A DNA stretch of 64,000 nt, taken from positions 104,367-168,366 of the forward strand of contig NZ_JAUOPD010000008.1 in NCBI RefSeq assembly GCF_030546745.1, read 5' to 3'. This DNA comes from Thalassotalea sp. 1_MG-2023. GTDB taxonomy: Bacteria; Pseudomonadota; Gammaproteobacteria; Enterobacterales; Alteromonadaceae. Shown here piece after piece: positions 30,839 to 40,628 of this stretch. The notes beneath the pieces were generated by a model, which was not told the DNA's origin, did not search any database, and saw nothing but the letters and a program-made list of their open reading frames with translations. Numbering within the stretch: position 1 is the first letter of the stretch; each line of letters starts with the position of its first letter. The position numbers were made by a program, and so were the translations under genes.

Positions 30839-31071
30839 TAACCGCGATATTTACGGTTTAGTAACCAACGATCAATTACAACTGCACGTTTACGAAGCCA
30901 ACGCTGACTTCGTTTCAACCATTGCTGTGCCCACAGGTATCTTGTGCTTAACATCGCTAGGCCCAATGGAATAAAAATAACAGCGGGCCCAGGTAATAAA
31001 ATAAAAATAATGCCAATAAGCAAAAATATAAATCCACCAATGATCATCAAAGATGATTGTAATCTTTTCAC
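30838..31071 (-). CDS. small PGPGW-family inner-membrane protein
   Basis: The 77-residue protein starts at GTG 31071 with GAGG five bases upstream. It has two close hydrophobic segments (about residues 8-26 and 28-43) joined at LLPGPAVIFIPLGLAML, the PGPGW-type motif, then a basic cytoplasmic tail (WLKRSQRWLRKR). Function unknown in the family. Confidence 0.75.
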   Translation of the reverse strand: MKRLQSSLMIIGGFIFLLIGIIFILLPGPAVIFIPLGLAMLSTRYLWAQQWLKRSQRWLRKRAVVIDRWLLNRKYRG

Positions 31072-31232
31072 GCAAACCTCATCGATAAAAAATTATAGAG
31101 ACCTGTCTTTACAGCAAAATTCAAACCAAAACCTAAGCCATTGTATTAAAAGCAAATAAATATAACTTACTCTATTAATTATCGCGATGTTCACGACTAT
31201 TGTACTAATTTGACCAATCATTAACGATTCAA

Positions 31233-31703
31233 TCACTGCTGTTCAAAAAGCAATTGCTGACGTTCTTCATCCTTTAAACACTTTGCAAAGGTAGACAATT
31301 TTTTCGGCGATTTACATATCGCTAACGGTTGATAAAAATCAAGCCACGCTTGTTGTTTAGCACCATGATATTTTGCTTTTATCCTAATGTTATTAGTCAG
31401 TGGTTTAACAGTAGTTAACTTGATTAGAGCTTTTGGTTTTAATTCACGTTTCAACAGTTTTTTATCGCCTTTGGCTTTCTTAGTTGCTTTCTTTAACTTA
31501 CCTCGTTTGCAATCCCACCATTTGTTATATGCCGCACGTTCCTGCTTAGCAAGTTTGACGCCCTGCGAAGCACTGTAACCTTGACGCTGTTTTGATTGAA
31601 TAGTGTTTAATTTAGTTTCATATGAGGAGCAATTTGTCTTCGCATGTAAACCAGAACTACCCATCAAAAGCGTTAATGTCACCACAATACGTGTATTGTT
31701 CAT
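31233..31703 (-). CDS. hypothetical exported basic protein
   Basis: From ATG 31703 (GGGAA upstream; an earlier in-frame TTG is less likely) the product has 156 residues. It has a signal peptide (MNNTRIVVTLTLLMGSSGLHA) and a very lysine-rich mature region with the SYETKLNTIQSKQRQGYSAS and YNKWWDCKRGKLKKATKK stretches. The basic character suggests binding to anionic polymers, but that is speculative. Family resemblance is to small periplasmic proteins of unknown role. Confidence 0.55.
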   Translation of the reverse strand: MNNTRIVVTLTLLMGSSGLHAKTNCSSYETKLNTIQSKQRQGYSASQGVKLAKQERAAYNKWWDCKRGKLKKATKKAKGDKKLLKRELKPKALIKLTTVKPLTNNIRIKAKYHGAKQQAWLDFYQPLAICKSPKKLSTFAKCLKDEERQQLLFEQQ

Positions 31704-31838
31704 ATGCAATTCCCTTTGCGTATTTATTTAGCAACGAGTCTAGTACATAAAAACGGCTTTGCTCGCATTTTTATCGTTAGCTTCTATACTTGCCAACAAT
31801 TTTATTCATCCTCCCATTACTGAACAAGGACGTTCCAC

Positions 31839-32687
31839 ATGGTCAATCACCTTATTATTTCTCACTTACTATTGTTATTATTCTCAGGCTCAATCACATT
31901 AAAAGCCGCCAAAATTGATGGGTTGCAGCATAGCATTGCTTATCAAAAACCAAATGATATAAGTCAGTATTGGGTCAGTGAAAAACTAGACGGTATTCGC
32001 GGTAGATGGACAGGTAAATCATTAATAACACGCAATGGCAACCACATTAATGTGCCTCCATGGTTTGTTAAACTATGGCCAAACACCCCACTAGATGGTG
32101 AAATTTGGTTAAACCATGGTGAGTTTCAGGCGACTATGTCTTGTATCTCAAAACAAGGGGTTCAGCATTATTCATGTTGGCGTCAACTAACATTTATGCT
32201 CTTTGATTTACCTGAACATCCAGGCACGTTTACCGCACGAATTTCAGCATTAAAAACACTTATTCAAGAGACTAATTCACCTTACCTTCAATTGATCCCA
32301 CAAGTAAAAGTCAGCACTTTTTCAGCATTGGAAAACACACTTTCAACAGTAATTAATAACCAAGGTGAAGGGTTAATGCTGCATCATAAAGACGCCTATT
32401 ATCAAGTAGGCAGAACACCGACGCTGATGAAGTTAAAGCGAAAGCAGGATGCCGAAGCGCAAGTAATAGCACATATCGCAGGCAAAGGTAAGTATACCGG
32501 TATGCTAGGTTCATTGCAGGTAAAGATGCCCAACGGCTTAACCTTTCGTATTGGCTCAGGTTTTAGTGATAAAGAACGGCAACAACCACCCGCAATTGGC
32601 AGTACAATAACCTACCAATATATTGGTAAAACCAAACGAGGTGTGCCAAAATTTGCGAGCTTTTTACGCATTCGCCCAACAGAGTAG
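31839..32687 (+). CDS. exported ATP-dependent DNA ligase (LigE type)
   Basis: This is a minimal 282-residue ATP-dependent ligase: motif I SEKLDGIRGRW at 47-57 with nucleophile K49, then RNG (motif Ia), LDGEIW (motif III), EGLMLH (motif IV) and LMKLKRKQDAEA (motif V), followed by an OB domain. A signal peptide (about 1-23) sends it to the periplasm, as described for LigE enzymes of Neisseria, Haemophilus and Vibrio relatives. Such enzymes are suggested to act on extracellular or incoming DNA. No competence genes are adjacent. Confidence 0.85.
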   Translation: MVNHLIISHLLLLLFSGSITLKAAKIDGLQHSIAYQKPNDISQYWVSEKLDGIRGRWTGKSLITRNGNHINVPPWFVKLWPNTPLDGEIWLNHGEFQATMSCISKQGVQHYSCWRQLTFMLFDLPEHPGTFTARISALKTLIQETNSPYLQLIPQVKVSTFSALENTLSTVINNQGEGLMLHHKDAYYQVGRTPTLMKLKRKQDAEAQVIAHIAGKGKYTGMLGSLQVKMPNGLTFRIGSGFSDKERQQPPAIGSTITYQYIGKTKRGVPKFASFLRIRPTE

Positions 32688-32696
32688 GATTTTTCA

Positions 32697-33314
32697 ATGG
32701 AATTACATTTGTGGCTATCGTTAGTCGCTATTTGCATTATGGGAGCATTATCACCTGGCCCTAGCTTAGCTGTGGTGGTTAAAAACACCTTACACGGTAA
32801 TGCAATACAAGGGTATGCCACTGCAATAAGTCACGGTTTAGGCGTTGCCTTATATGCCGCACTTACCACTTTAGGTATTGCAGTACTTATTGTTCAATCG
32901 CCCATTCTCTTTCAAGTAATACAATACGCTGGCGCTGCTTTCTTATGTTACTTAGGTATTAAAGCCTTGATGAGTAAGCCTAAAAAAGCTAGCGATAATA
33001 ACGATACGGCACAAAGTGCTGACAAAAAAGTAAATGGTTGGCGAGACGGCTTTTTAATTGCATTTTTAAACCCTAAACTTGCGATTTTTTTTCTCGCGTT
33101 ATTTAGTCAGTTTGTAAGCCCTGAGGCAACATTCAATGAAAAAGCTATCATGGTGGCAACAGTAGGCAGTATCGATGCCTTATGGTATATCCTTGTCGCT
33201 TTTTTGTTTTCCAGAGGCCCTGTTATCGAAAAACTTAAAAACAATAGCCATATCATTGATAGGATCACCGGCAGTTTTTTAATTTTACTTGCCGCGCGCG
33301 TTGTTATTAATTAA
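32697..33314 (+). CDS. LysE/RhtB family amino-acid exporter
   Basis: The 205-residue membrane protein has about six helices and the RhtB signature SPGPSLAVVVKNTL near the N-terminus and FLNPKLAIFFLALFSQFV in the middle. It probably exports an amino acid such as homoserine, threonine or leucine; the substrate is not predictable. It starts nine bases after the ligase gene, so the two may be co-transcribed. Its stop overlaps the convergent methyltransferase stop by four bases. Confidence 0.85.
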   Translation: MELHLWLSLVAICIMGALSPGPSLAVVVKNTLHGNAIQGYATAISHGLGVALYAALTTLGIAVLIVQSPILFQVIQYAGAAFLCYLGIKALMSKPKKASDNNDTAQSADKKVNGWRDGFLIAFLNPKLAIFFLALFSQFVSPEATFNEKAIMVATVGSIDALWYILVAFLFSRGPVIEKLKNNSHIIDRITGSFLILLAARVVIN

Positions 33315-34216
33315 AGCGGTAAATACTTAAACCTGAGTGCTTTTAATCCCTTACCAGCAGTCGCTTCTTTGAATACTGTTGGATTCAATATTTTTTCGAT
33401 ATATTGACAATTAGGGCACTCTCTTTCCATTTCTTCACGTAAAAACTGTTCATCAAGATCTGGCGAATTTAAACATAGCAATAATTCTGCATCAGGGCTG
33501 AGTAGCTGTGGAATACGTGAAAGAATTTTTTTGTAATCACGTGCGATATTTACACTGCCTTTTTGAAAGGAAGGGGGATCGCAAATCATGAGCTGATAAG
33601 GTCCATATTTTTTTAATCGATTGTACGACTTAAAAATATCAACGCCTTCAAAAATCACTTTTGATAAATCATGCTGATTAAGTCGATGATTATCACGCCC
33701 TTTAGCCAATGCTCCCTTTGCCATATCGATATTTACCACTTTGCTCGCGCCGCCGGCTATAGCAGCAACAGAAAAAGCACAAGTATACGCAAACAAATTA
33801 AGTACTTTTTTGCCCTCAGCGTGAGATTTCACCCATTGACGACCATTCGCCATATCTAGAAACAAGCCAACATTTTGCGATTTACCTAATTGAATATGAT
33901 AGTGCAAACCATGTTCGGTAACCTCAGTTTCAGAAATGGTTTTACCTAATAAAACTTCAGTGGGTGCTTTAGCAAGGTAGCGCCTTTGTACTTGCACTGA
34001 ACGACATAAAGGTACACGGTTTAATAGCATGTCGGCCGTTTCATGTAACCACACATCGTCAACAGCTTGATACAAGGTGATCAACACAACTGGTGCTAAC
34101 CAATCAACGTTCACATGTTCAAAGTGTTCAAAGGCATGTCCACGACCATGAAATAAACGTTGGCACTGGCTGAAATCAGCCGTCGTAATATTTTGCTCAA
34201 CTTCGGTTAAAAACAC
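33311..34216 (-). CDS. class I SAM-dependent methyltransferase (RlmI/RlmK-like)
   Basis: This 301-residue protein has the Methyltrans_SAM core: VLNLFAYTCAFSVAAIAGGA (SAM motif I), VVNIDMAKGALAKGRDNHRLN, and the catalytic-loop CDPPSFQKGS. It resembles the C-terminal part of rRNA cytosine or guanine methyltransferases (RlmI, RlmKL). The N-terminal PUA domain of RlmI is absent, so the RNA target is uncertain. It is the last gene facing the lysE gene. Confidence 0.8.
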   Translation of the reverse strand: MFLTEVEQNITTADFSQCQRLFHGRGHAFEHFEHVNVDWLAPVVLITLYQAVDDVWLHETADMLLNRVPLCRSVQVQRRYLAKAPTEVLLGKTISETEVTEHGLHYHIQLGKSQNVGLFLDMANGRQWVKSHAEGKKVLNLFAYTCAFSVAAIAGGASKVVNIDMAKGALAKGRDNHRLNQHDLSKVIFEGVDIFKSYNRLKKYGPYQLMICDPPSFQKGSVNIARDYKKILSRIPQLLSPDAELLLCLNSPDLDEQFLREEMERECPNCQYIEKILNPTVFKEATAGKGLKALRFKYLPL

Positions 34217-34234
34217 AGTATTTCCTTAAAAACA

Positions 34235-34265
34235 AAAGCCGTATCAAACTGATACGGCTTTCTTC
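34235..34265 (-). terminator. terminator after the NSS transporter (minus strand)
   Basis: AAAGCCGTATCA and TGATACGGCTTT form a perfect 12-base stem with a three-base loop. On the minus strand it is followed by TTTTGTTTTT. It separates the transporter from the methyltransferase gene. Confidence 0.88.
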
Positions 34266-34282
34266 AACACGTTTATTAACGA

Positions 34283-35707
34283 TTACACACCAAACAGGTT
34301 AATACCCCAAAACTTTGTGATAACCGTATTGATAAAGATGAAAAACACAATAACTGGCACAAAAGTACCTAACGAAAAGTTAACGTATTTTTCTACCCAC
34401 GAGCCTGCGTAATTGTCATTACCCACAGATAACTCTTTTGTCAGCTGTTGCTTCTTCCAGCGATAACTAACAAACACACACAATAAGAAACCATTCAGCG
34501 GCAATATCGTATCGTAGAAAATGTCGTACACCACATCAAAGAACGATCTGTTCCCGCCGGCATACGAAGTAAATTCAGTGAAGAATGCAACCATACCAAA
34601 TGATAAGGTAGCAAACACAGCGAGTACGCCAGCAGTCATTAATAAAATGGTTAAGGCTTTTTTACGACTATGACATTTTTCTGTCACCAAATATGATACA
34701 GGTACTTCTAGTATCGAAACCAAAGAAGTAATAGCGGCAAAAAATACCAGCGTAAAAAAGAACGTAGCCACAACACTTGCACCAAGGTAACCAATGGAGG
34801 TTTGTAGTGCTAAAAATATTTTAGGTAAGAAAGTAAAAATTAACGATACAGAGCTATCACTTAATTCTTGAGGGTTTACCTCAGGATTAAATGAAAACAC
34901 CGCTGGCAGTATCATTAAGCCGGCTGTAAAGGCTACCCCAGTATCTGTTATTGCCACTAATTTTGCTGAATTTGTGATATCGGTTTTTCGGTTAATGTAT
35001 GAGCCATAGGTAATTAAAATACCCATACCTAACGATAATGAGAAAAACGCCTGCGAAAGCGCGCCGTTAATGACTGAAGGGGTAATTTTTGAAAAGTCAG
35101 GAATAATAAAGAATTTAACCCCAGCAAAAGCATTATCTAGTGATAGCACGAACACCACCATGATGATCAACATCACAAGTAATGCTGGCATCAGTACTTT
35201 TGCAGCTCGCTCTATGCCGTCTTTAACGCCGGCAACCAATATGTAATTGATAATGCCCGCAACAACTGCCATAGCAACAAATAAATAAGGACTATTGATG
35301 AAGATACCAAACCCTTCGCTACTGGCTAAAAAGTCAAGTTGCCCTGAAACCGTTAACGCAATATAACCAAATAACCAAACCGTTAACACCATGTAGAACA
35401 CGGCTATCATAAACGGCGTTAAAACGCCCAGAAAGCCAGCAGCTCCCCAAAACTTGCTGCCACCGCTTAAGTCTTTATAAGCACCTACCGGTTCTTTTTG
35501 CGTTTTTCTTCCTACCGCCATTTCTGCGATCATCACAGGCAAGCAAATAAAAAAGACGAATAAGGCATACATTAATAAAAAAGCGCCACCACCATTTTTG
35601 GCGGCATTTACCGGAAAACCAACTAAGTTACCAATACCCACTGCTGAACCAGCAGCGGCTAAGATAAAACCGAGTCGTGAGCTAAAGTGTTCTCTAGATG
35701 CGGTCAT
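34283..35707 (-). CDS. neurotransmitter:sodium symporter (NSS) family transporter
   Basis: This 474-residue protein has about 12 helices and the NSS start SRLGFILAAAGSAVGIGNLVGFP, with the unwound TM1 sodium and substrate site (AxGNL). It imports an amino acid with sodium. The motif differs from LeuT at the usual NIWRFPY, here NLVGFPV. Substrate unknown. Single-gene unit with its own terminator. Confidence 0.9.
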   Translation of the reverse strand: MTASREHFSSRLGFILAAAGSAVGIGNLVGFPVNAAKNGGGAFLLMYALFVFFICLPVMIAEMAVGRKTQKEPVGAYKDLSGGSKFWGAAGFLGVLTPFMIAVFYMVLTVWLFGYIALTVSGQLDFLASSEGFGIFINSPYLFVAMAVVAGIINYILVAGVKDGIERAAKVLMPALLVMLIIMVVFVLSLDNAFAGVKFFIIPDFSKITPSVINGALSQAFFSLSLGMGILITYGSYINRKTDITNSAKLVAITDTGVAFTAGLMILPAVFSFNPEVNPQELSDSSVSLIFTFLPKIFLALQTSIGYLGASVVATFFFTLVFFAAITSLVSILEVPVSYLVTEKCHSRKKALTILLMTAGVLAVFATLSFGMVAFFTEFTSYAGGNRSFFDVVYDIFYDTILPLNGFLLCVFVSYRWKKQQLTKELSVGNDNYAGSWVEKYVNFSLGTFVPVIVFFIFINTVITKFWGINLFGV

Positions 35708-35934
35708 AAATGTCCTTCATTATAATATTTTTTTAGGCACGTAATCACAGGATTAAAGTTGCTAAATTTGGCTGCAGCGCCGTGCTAGACTCGCGCTGAC
35801 AAATTTTAGTTGCCAGATGCTATCAAGCTTTTAAGAGAATGTCTTGTCTTACTCGTCGATCATTTAAGTACAAATGTATAATAAACAGTGCACTTAACCA
35901 TATCGATTCAAATAAAACATTACTTAACAACAAG

Positions 35935-36777
35935 TTATCGAGTAAATTGTTTAGCATCCATTATCGATAATATATGTTCAGCTTCTTGGCTCGCAAAGTC
36001 AGCAGCTAAATTTAAATCATCGGTTGAAATGCCCAAGCTTTGGCATAACGATTCATCAATCGTGTCATCATAACTAAAGCGCTCAGGGTGAGCATCAACA
36101 AGCGCTAAACGTGTCGCTAAATAAAGCACCTTAACATCCTTATTTATTTGAATATCTTGTGCTGCATTGTAATGCCGAATAGGTAGAATTATCTTTTCAG
36201 GTATCTGCCAAATTTTTAACAGCTCGGCTGATATTTCTGTATAGGTAAATCCCAAGGTTTGTTGTTGAACTATCCAAGGTAAATGTTCAGCATCATAATT
36301 TTCACAGCTTTTAGCAAGTTCAGGTGATACTTTCGCAACAATTAATTCACCAAAGTTTTGTAATAACCCTGCAACAAATAAACGTTCTATATCGCGAATT
36401 CCCGCTTTTATTGATAAATTTTTAGTTGCTAAACCACAAAAAACACTCATCCGCCAAAACCGCTTTAGATCTATAGCTTGATTTGAAAAATGTTTAAAGG
36501 CAGAGGCAGCAACATCAACGAGCATCATGTTATAAATAGCTTGTGTGCCTATGATGGTAATGGCTCTTGAAATTGTACTAATTTCACCCGAAAAGCTGTA
36601 GATTGCGCTATTAGCAATTTGCAATAACCTTGATGTCATTGACGGATCAACACTGATCACATTAGCAAAATCTTCAATACATGAAGATTCATCTTCCATT
36701 AAAGCTTTAACCTTGAAACATGCATCAGGTAAAGCGAACGAGCCATTCGCTTGTATTGCATAATCATGAGCGTTCAT
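35935..36777 (-). CDS. HDOD domain protein (copy 2)
   Basis: This 280-residue HDOD protein aligns end to end with copy 1: VISVDPSMTSRLLQIANSAIY corresponds to VILLDPALAGTILKLANSSFF, and VAGLLQNFGELIV to ILGLMHNLGELVM. The two copies lie about 7.3 kb apart in the same orientation, so they arose by duplication, but the sequences have diverged a good deal. Function unknown; a signalling output is expected. Confidence 0.85.
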   Translation of the reverse strand: MNAHDYAIQANGSFALPDACFKVKALMEDESSCIEDFANVISVDPSMTSRLLQIANSAIYSFSGEISTISRAITIIGTQAIYNMMLVDVAASAFKHFSNQAIDLKRFWRMSVFCGLATKNLSIKAGIRDIERLFVAGLLQNFGELIVAKVSPELAKSCENYDAEHLPWIVQQQTLGFTYTEISAELLKIWQIPEKIILPIRHYNAAQDIQINKDVKVLYLATRLALVDAHPERFSYDDTIDESLCQSLGISTDDLNLAADFASQEAEHILSIMDAKQFTR

Positions 36778-36840
36778 AGACAGCCTTTATTTATTATTGT
36801 CACATTTGAGTGTAACGCTTTTTTTTAGGGGTTGAAAATA

Positions 36841-36867
36841 AAAAACGTGGCAATAGCCACGTTTTTT
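36841..36867 (-). terminator. terminator after the M28 peptidase (minus strand)
   Basis: An 11-base stem AAAAACGTGGC / GCCACGTTTTT with a four-base loop and T-run lies 23 bases after the stop. Confidence 0.9.
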
Positions 36868-36889
36868 AGCATCTTATAATTTACGCTAA

Positions 36890-38566
36890 TTATTGTGCAA
36901 ATGTTTTACCGAAGAAGTCACCTTGGTTCCATGCTGGACGTTTGTCACCATTGGCAATTTCTAAACCAATCATCATATTCACTTCGGCAAAGTCAGCCGC
37001 AGCATCCCAACGAATGGGTAAGTCAATTTGATCACTGTGTTGGTGATAATGGTTTTTTAAGAAATCTTTAAACATTTTGCCGCCATCAATGTTTGGATCT
37101 TTTGATTTAAAGCCTGTCATCAAGAATACCGATGGAATGCCAGCTTTTACAAAACTGTAATGATCGCTGCGTGTAAATAACGCTTGTTCCGGCATTGGAT
37201 CTGGGCTCAAGCTAACGTCAACTTTACCAGCCGCTGATTCAACGATTGGTCCTAAGCTAGAGTGCGTTGAACCAAACGCAATCACATCAGCAAAAGGATA
37301 TAATATTAATGGCATATCTAAATTTACATTCGCTACCATTTGTGTACCAGGTACGGTAGGGTTATTGGCAAAGTAAGAAGAACCTAATAAACCTTTCTCT
37401 TCACCGGTTACTACCACAAATAATACTGACCGTTTAGGAGCAGGTTGTGATGCTAATAAACGTGCAGTTTCTAATAGAATAGACACGCCAGACGCATTAT
37501 CTAATGCACCATTATTGATGCTATCAACTTCTTCACCTTCTTGATGATCACCGTGATGTTTACTCACACCAATATGATCTAAATGAGCAGAAAAAACGAC
37601 ATATTCATTTTTTAATTTAGGATCGCTACCCTCTAAAGTTGCAACAACGTTCGGGCTAGTAATTTCTTCATGACGAGATTTCTTCGCCATCGTTACCTTG
37701 CTGTTTAACGCAAAGCCTTTTACTGCTTCATCATTTGAATCTTTTTCAAACACTGACGCTAAAGACTCTGCAGCACCTTCAAACAATACAGCCGCTGCTT
37801 CATGATTAATGTAAGCGCCGCCTTTAATCGATTCATATACACCATTAGGCTTGCCATCTTTACCAACCCAGCTTAAACGAGGCGCACTCGCATATTTTGC
37901 TGAAACAGAAAAGTCGCGTACTTTATTACGTTTTGGTGTATGAACAGTGATAAAGCCAACAGCTCCACGCTCTGCTGCATGACGAATTTTTTCACGTCCT
38001 GAACCAATATGAGCACCTTCTTCTGAAGGTAAGTCATGTGGGCGACCCGTTAATGCAACAACAACTTTCCCTTCAACATCAATATCTTCATAATCATTGT
38101 AGCCAAAGTCAGAAGCAATAATACCGTAGCCTACAAAGACAGTTTCAGCTTGTACAAATGACTCTTTTTCGATTGAAGAACCAGAAGCTAAGAATTCTTC
38201 CTTAAACACTAACTCTTTCGTGCCTGATGCAGTTTCAACGGCTAAAGTTGCAGAGCCTTCTTCAAGAAACGTTTTACGAAACGTTACTTGCTGTTCAAAC
38301 GTATCGTGATCACCTTGTGGTTGTAACCCTATTTGCTTGAAGTTTGAAATAACGTAATTTGCCGCAATTTGATAACCAGTGCTACCAGTATCACGCCCTA
38401 ACAGCGTATCATCAGCTAAAAATTCAACGTGTGCTTTAATACGTTCTGCATCGACTTGTTCAGGTTGTGCTGAAACAGTTGTTTCTTGTTTTGCCTCTTG
38501 TTGACCACATGCTGTCAACAGCGCAAGTGATAATAGACTTGCTGAGGTAAGGTGTGTAAGTTTCAT
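36890..38566 (-). CDS. M28 family metallopeptidase lipoprotein with PA domain
   Basis: The 558-residue protein has a lipoprotein signal (LLTAC, lipidated C20). A protease-associated domain lies about 120-270. The M28 catalytic domain carries the zinc ligands: HLDHIG, the bridging D in LDNASGV, the EE of GEEKGLLGSS, and later D and H residues. It is a probable aminopeptidase anchored to the outer membrane or periplasmic face, releasing amino acids from peptides. Its exact substrate preference is not known. Confidence 0.88.
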   Translation of the reverse strand: MKLTHLTSASLLSLALLTACGQQEAKQETTVSAQPEQVDAERIKAHVEFLADDTLLGRDTGSTGYQIAANYVISNFKQIGLQPQGDHDTFEQQVTFRKTFLEEGSATLAVETASGTKELVFKEEFLASGSSIEKESFVQAETVFVGYGIIASDFGYNDYEDIDVEGKVVVALTGRPHDLPSEEGAHIGSGREKIRHAAERGAVGFITVHTPKRNKVRDFSVSAKYASAPRLSWVGKDGKPNGVYESIKGGAYINHEAAAVLFEGAAESLASVFEKDSNDEAVKGFALNSKVTMAKKSRHEEITSPNVVATLEGSDPKLKNEYVVFSAHLDHIGVSKHHGDHQEGEEVDSINNGALDNASGVSILLETARLLASQPAPKRSVLFVVVTGEEKGLLGSSYFANNPTVPGTQMVANVNLDMPLILYPFADVIAFGSTHSSLGPIVESAAGKVDVSLSPDPMPEQALFTRSDHYSFVKAGIPSVFLMTGFKSKDPNIDGGKMFKDFLKNHYHQHSDQIDLPIRWDAAADFAEVNMMIGLEIANGDKRPAWNQGDFFGKTFAQ

Positions 38567-38818
38567 AAAATACTCTTTGGGCTTTTTAATTATATAATTT
38601 ATTCACGACCGCAGGTTGCGAATTGGTACTCACTATAAAGGGCATTGCAAGAAAAAACCAGACCAAGCCAGCGTATGTTTTTGTTGATTGGTCGATTGCT
38701 AGTCACTCCTTGCCATTAACGAACACCTATTAACAAAAACGTCTTCATCAGCTTTCTGGGCAAAGTTTCATTATCAACTATTCATTGTGCAAGCCGTCAC
38801 TCCACAAGCAGCGATTGC

Positions 38819-39913
38819 TTAACGCACGATTGCAGTTGATTTTACTTGTAACCACACTTCGTTGTCGGGAGATAAAGCTAAACTTGCGATCGATTTTCGT
38901 GTTAATTGCGCAATAAACTGACTGTCTCCGACACTTAATTGCACTAACGCCATAGCGTGTTCTGCTTGTTCGCTAATAGCGACAACCTTTGCAGCTAAGC
39001 GATTTAAAACACTCGAGTCATCAAGACATGTATTAGTAACACTAATATCGGAAGCCTTCACCTGAACACGAATTTCTTGGTTAAGATTAAAATCGTGATC
39101 AGCAAGCCATAAATGACCACCAGAGAATTCAAATTTTGCCAACCGCCATTGTGGTTCAAACGCAACAATTTTCCCTGATAACACTACCCCTTTATCTTGC
39201 CCTAACCTTGTGTCTAAACGTGAAAACACATCGAAAACATTCCCTTGCGCACTAATTTTCCCAGCCTCTAGCACTAAAACATGATCAGCAAGACGCATTA
39301 TTTCATCCACCGAGTGACTGACATAAATAATAGGAATATTAACAATGGCTGTTAACGATTCTAAATACGCTAATATCTCTGCTTTATGTTTCCCATCTAG
39401 TGAAGCAAGAGGCTCATCCATCAGTAATACCGTTGGCTGAATAAAAATAGCCCGAGCAATAGCAACGCGTTGCTTCTCACCACCTGAAAGCTGAGTTGGA
39501 TATCGTGTTAGTAGTGTATCAAGCGCAAGCAACTGAATTACTTCATTATAGTGTGTTTTTGTAACGGGTGAATCAGCACGTTTAAGTGCGTATTGTAAAT
39601 TCTTGGTAACGGTTAAATGATCAAACAAGCTCGGTTCTTGAAATACATACCCTACAGTGCGTTGATGGGTTGGTAAAAACACCTCCGCTTGCTGCCAAAT
39701 ATGTTGGTCAACTATCAACTGCCCTTGCTGGCACTTCTCCAAGCCGGCAATTAAACGCAACAGCGTTGTTTTTCCAGAACCTGAATGACCAAAAATAGCC
39801 GTTACACCGCGAAAAGGGATTGAAAAATCAACGGCTAACTCAAAGCAGTGATTCTGTGATTTCTGCTTTCTTGTTAACGAAAATTTTGCTGATAACTGCG
39901 GTTGATTAGCCAT
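38819..39913 (-). CDS. modC: molybdate ABC transporter ATP-binding protein ModC
   Basis: With ATG 39913 the protein has 364 residues; an upstream extension of 26 codons lies inside modB and is not used. Walker A GHSGSGKTT is at 42-50, then the ABC signature LSGGEKQR, Walker B VLLMDEPLASLD, and a C-terminal TOBE/mop domain that separates ModC from other importers. It powers molybdate import. It overlaps modB by eight bases. Confidence 0.93.
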   Translation of the reverse strand: MANQPQLSAKFSLTRKQKSQNHCFELAVDFSIPFRGVTAIFGHSGSGKTTLLRLIAGLEKCQQGQLIVDQHIWQQAEVFLPTHQRTVGYVFQEPSLFDHLTVTKNLQYALKRADSPVTKTHYNEVIQLLALDTLLTRYPTQLSGGEKQRVAIARAIFIQPTVLLMDEPLASLDGKHKAEILAYLESLTAIVNIPIIYVSHSVDEIMRLADHVLVLEAGKISAQGNVFDVFSRLDTRLGQDKGVVLSGKIVAFEPQWRLAKFEFSGGHLWLADHDFNLNQEIRVQVKASDISVTNTCLDDSSVLNRLAAKVVAISEQAEHAMALVQLSVGDSQFIAQLTRKSIASLALSPDNEVWLQVKSTAIVR

Positions 39914-40628
39914 TAGACGACTGTCCTTTCGCTGAAAATAAACTCGAGCTCGAACGACGTTGCACCGAGTGTAATAACAACAATACCGCAAATGAGAATA
40001 ATACCATGGTTAACGATAACGTATGTGCTTGGCTGTATTGCAACGCTTCAACATGATCGTAAATCTGCACTGAGATCACTTTCGTTTCATCTGGAATATT
40101 ACCGCCAATCATCAATACAACACCAAATTCACCCACGGTATGGGCAAAGCCTAATACCGCAGCACTGATAAAGCCTGGTTTTGCTAAAGGTAAAACGACC
40201 GTAAAAAATTGTTCTATTGGCCCGGCCCTCAAGGTTGCAGCAACCTCTAATGGTCTTTTACCTACCGCCTGCATTGCATTTTGAATTGGCTGCACAACAA
40301 AAGGTAACGAATAAATCATAGAAGCGATCACCAATCCCCAAAAAGTAAAAGGTAATATGCCAAGGCCAAGCATTTGTGTGAATTGGCCAATAAAACCATC
40401 AGGCCCCATTGTGATCAGTAAATAAAAACCAATAACTGTGGGCGGCAATACTAAGGGCAAAGTAACTAAGGCATTTACAAAGGCTTTAAGCCGACTGTTT
40501 GTATGCGTTAACCACCACGCAATAGGAGTGCCTACCAACAACAATAAGACAGTAACCGTAGTTGCCAGTTTTATCGTTAGCCAAATCGCAGCAAAATCTT
40601 CTGCTGAAAGTAAAGTAGTCGTTAACAT
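39906..40628 (-). CDS. modB: molybdate ABC transporter permease ModB
   Basis: The start is ATG 40628, sharing one base with the modA stop (TGATG); longer starts would overlap modA further. The 240-residue permease has about five helices and the binding-protein-dependent permease EAA-type loop near EVAATLRAGPIEQFFTVVLPLA. It forms the channel with ModA and ModC. Confidence 0.93.
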   Translation of the reverse strand: MLTTTLLSAEDFAAIWLTIKLATTVTVLLLLVGTPIAWWLTHTNSRLKAFVNALVTLPLVLPPTVIGFYLLITMGPDGFIGQFTQMLGLGILPFTFWGLVIASMIYSLPFVVQPIQNAMQAVGKRPLEVAATLRAGPIEQFFTVVLPLAKPGFISAAVLGFAHTVGEFGVVLMIGGNIPDETKVISVQIYDHVEALQYSQAHTLSLTMVLFSFAVLLLLHSVQRRSSSSLFSAKGQSSNG

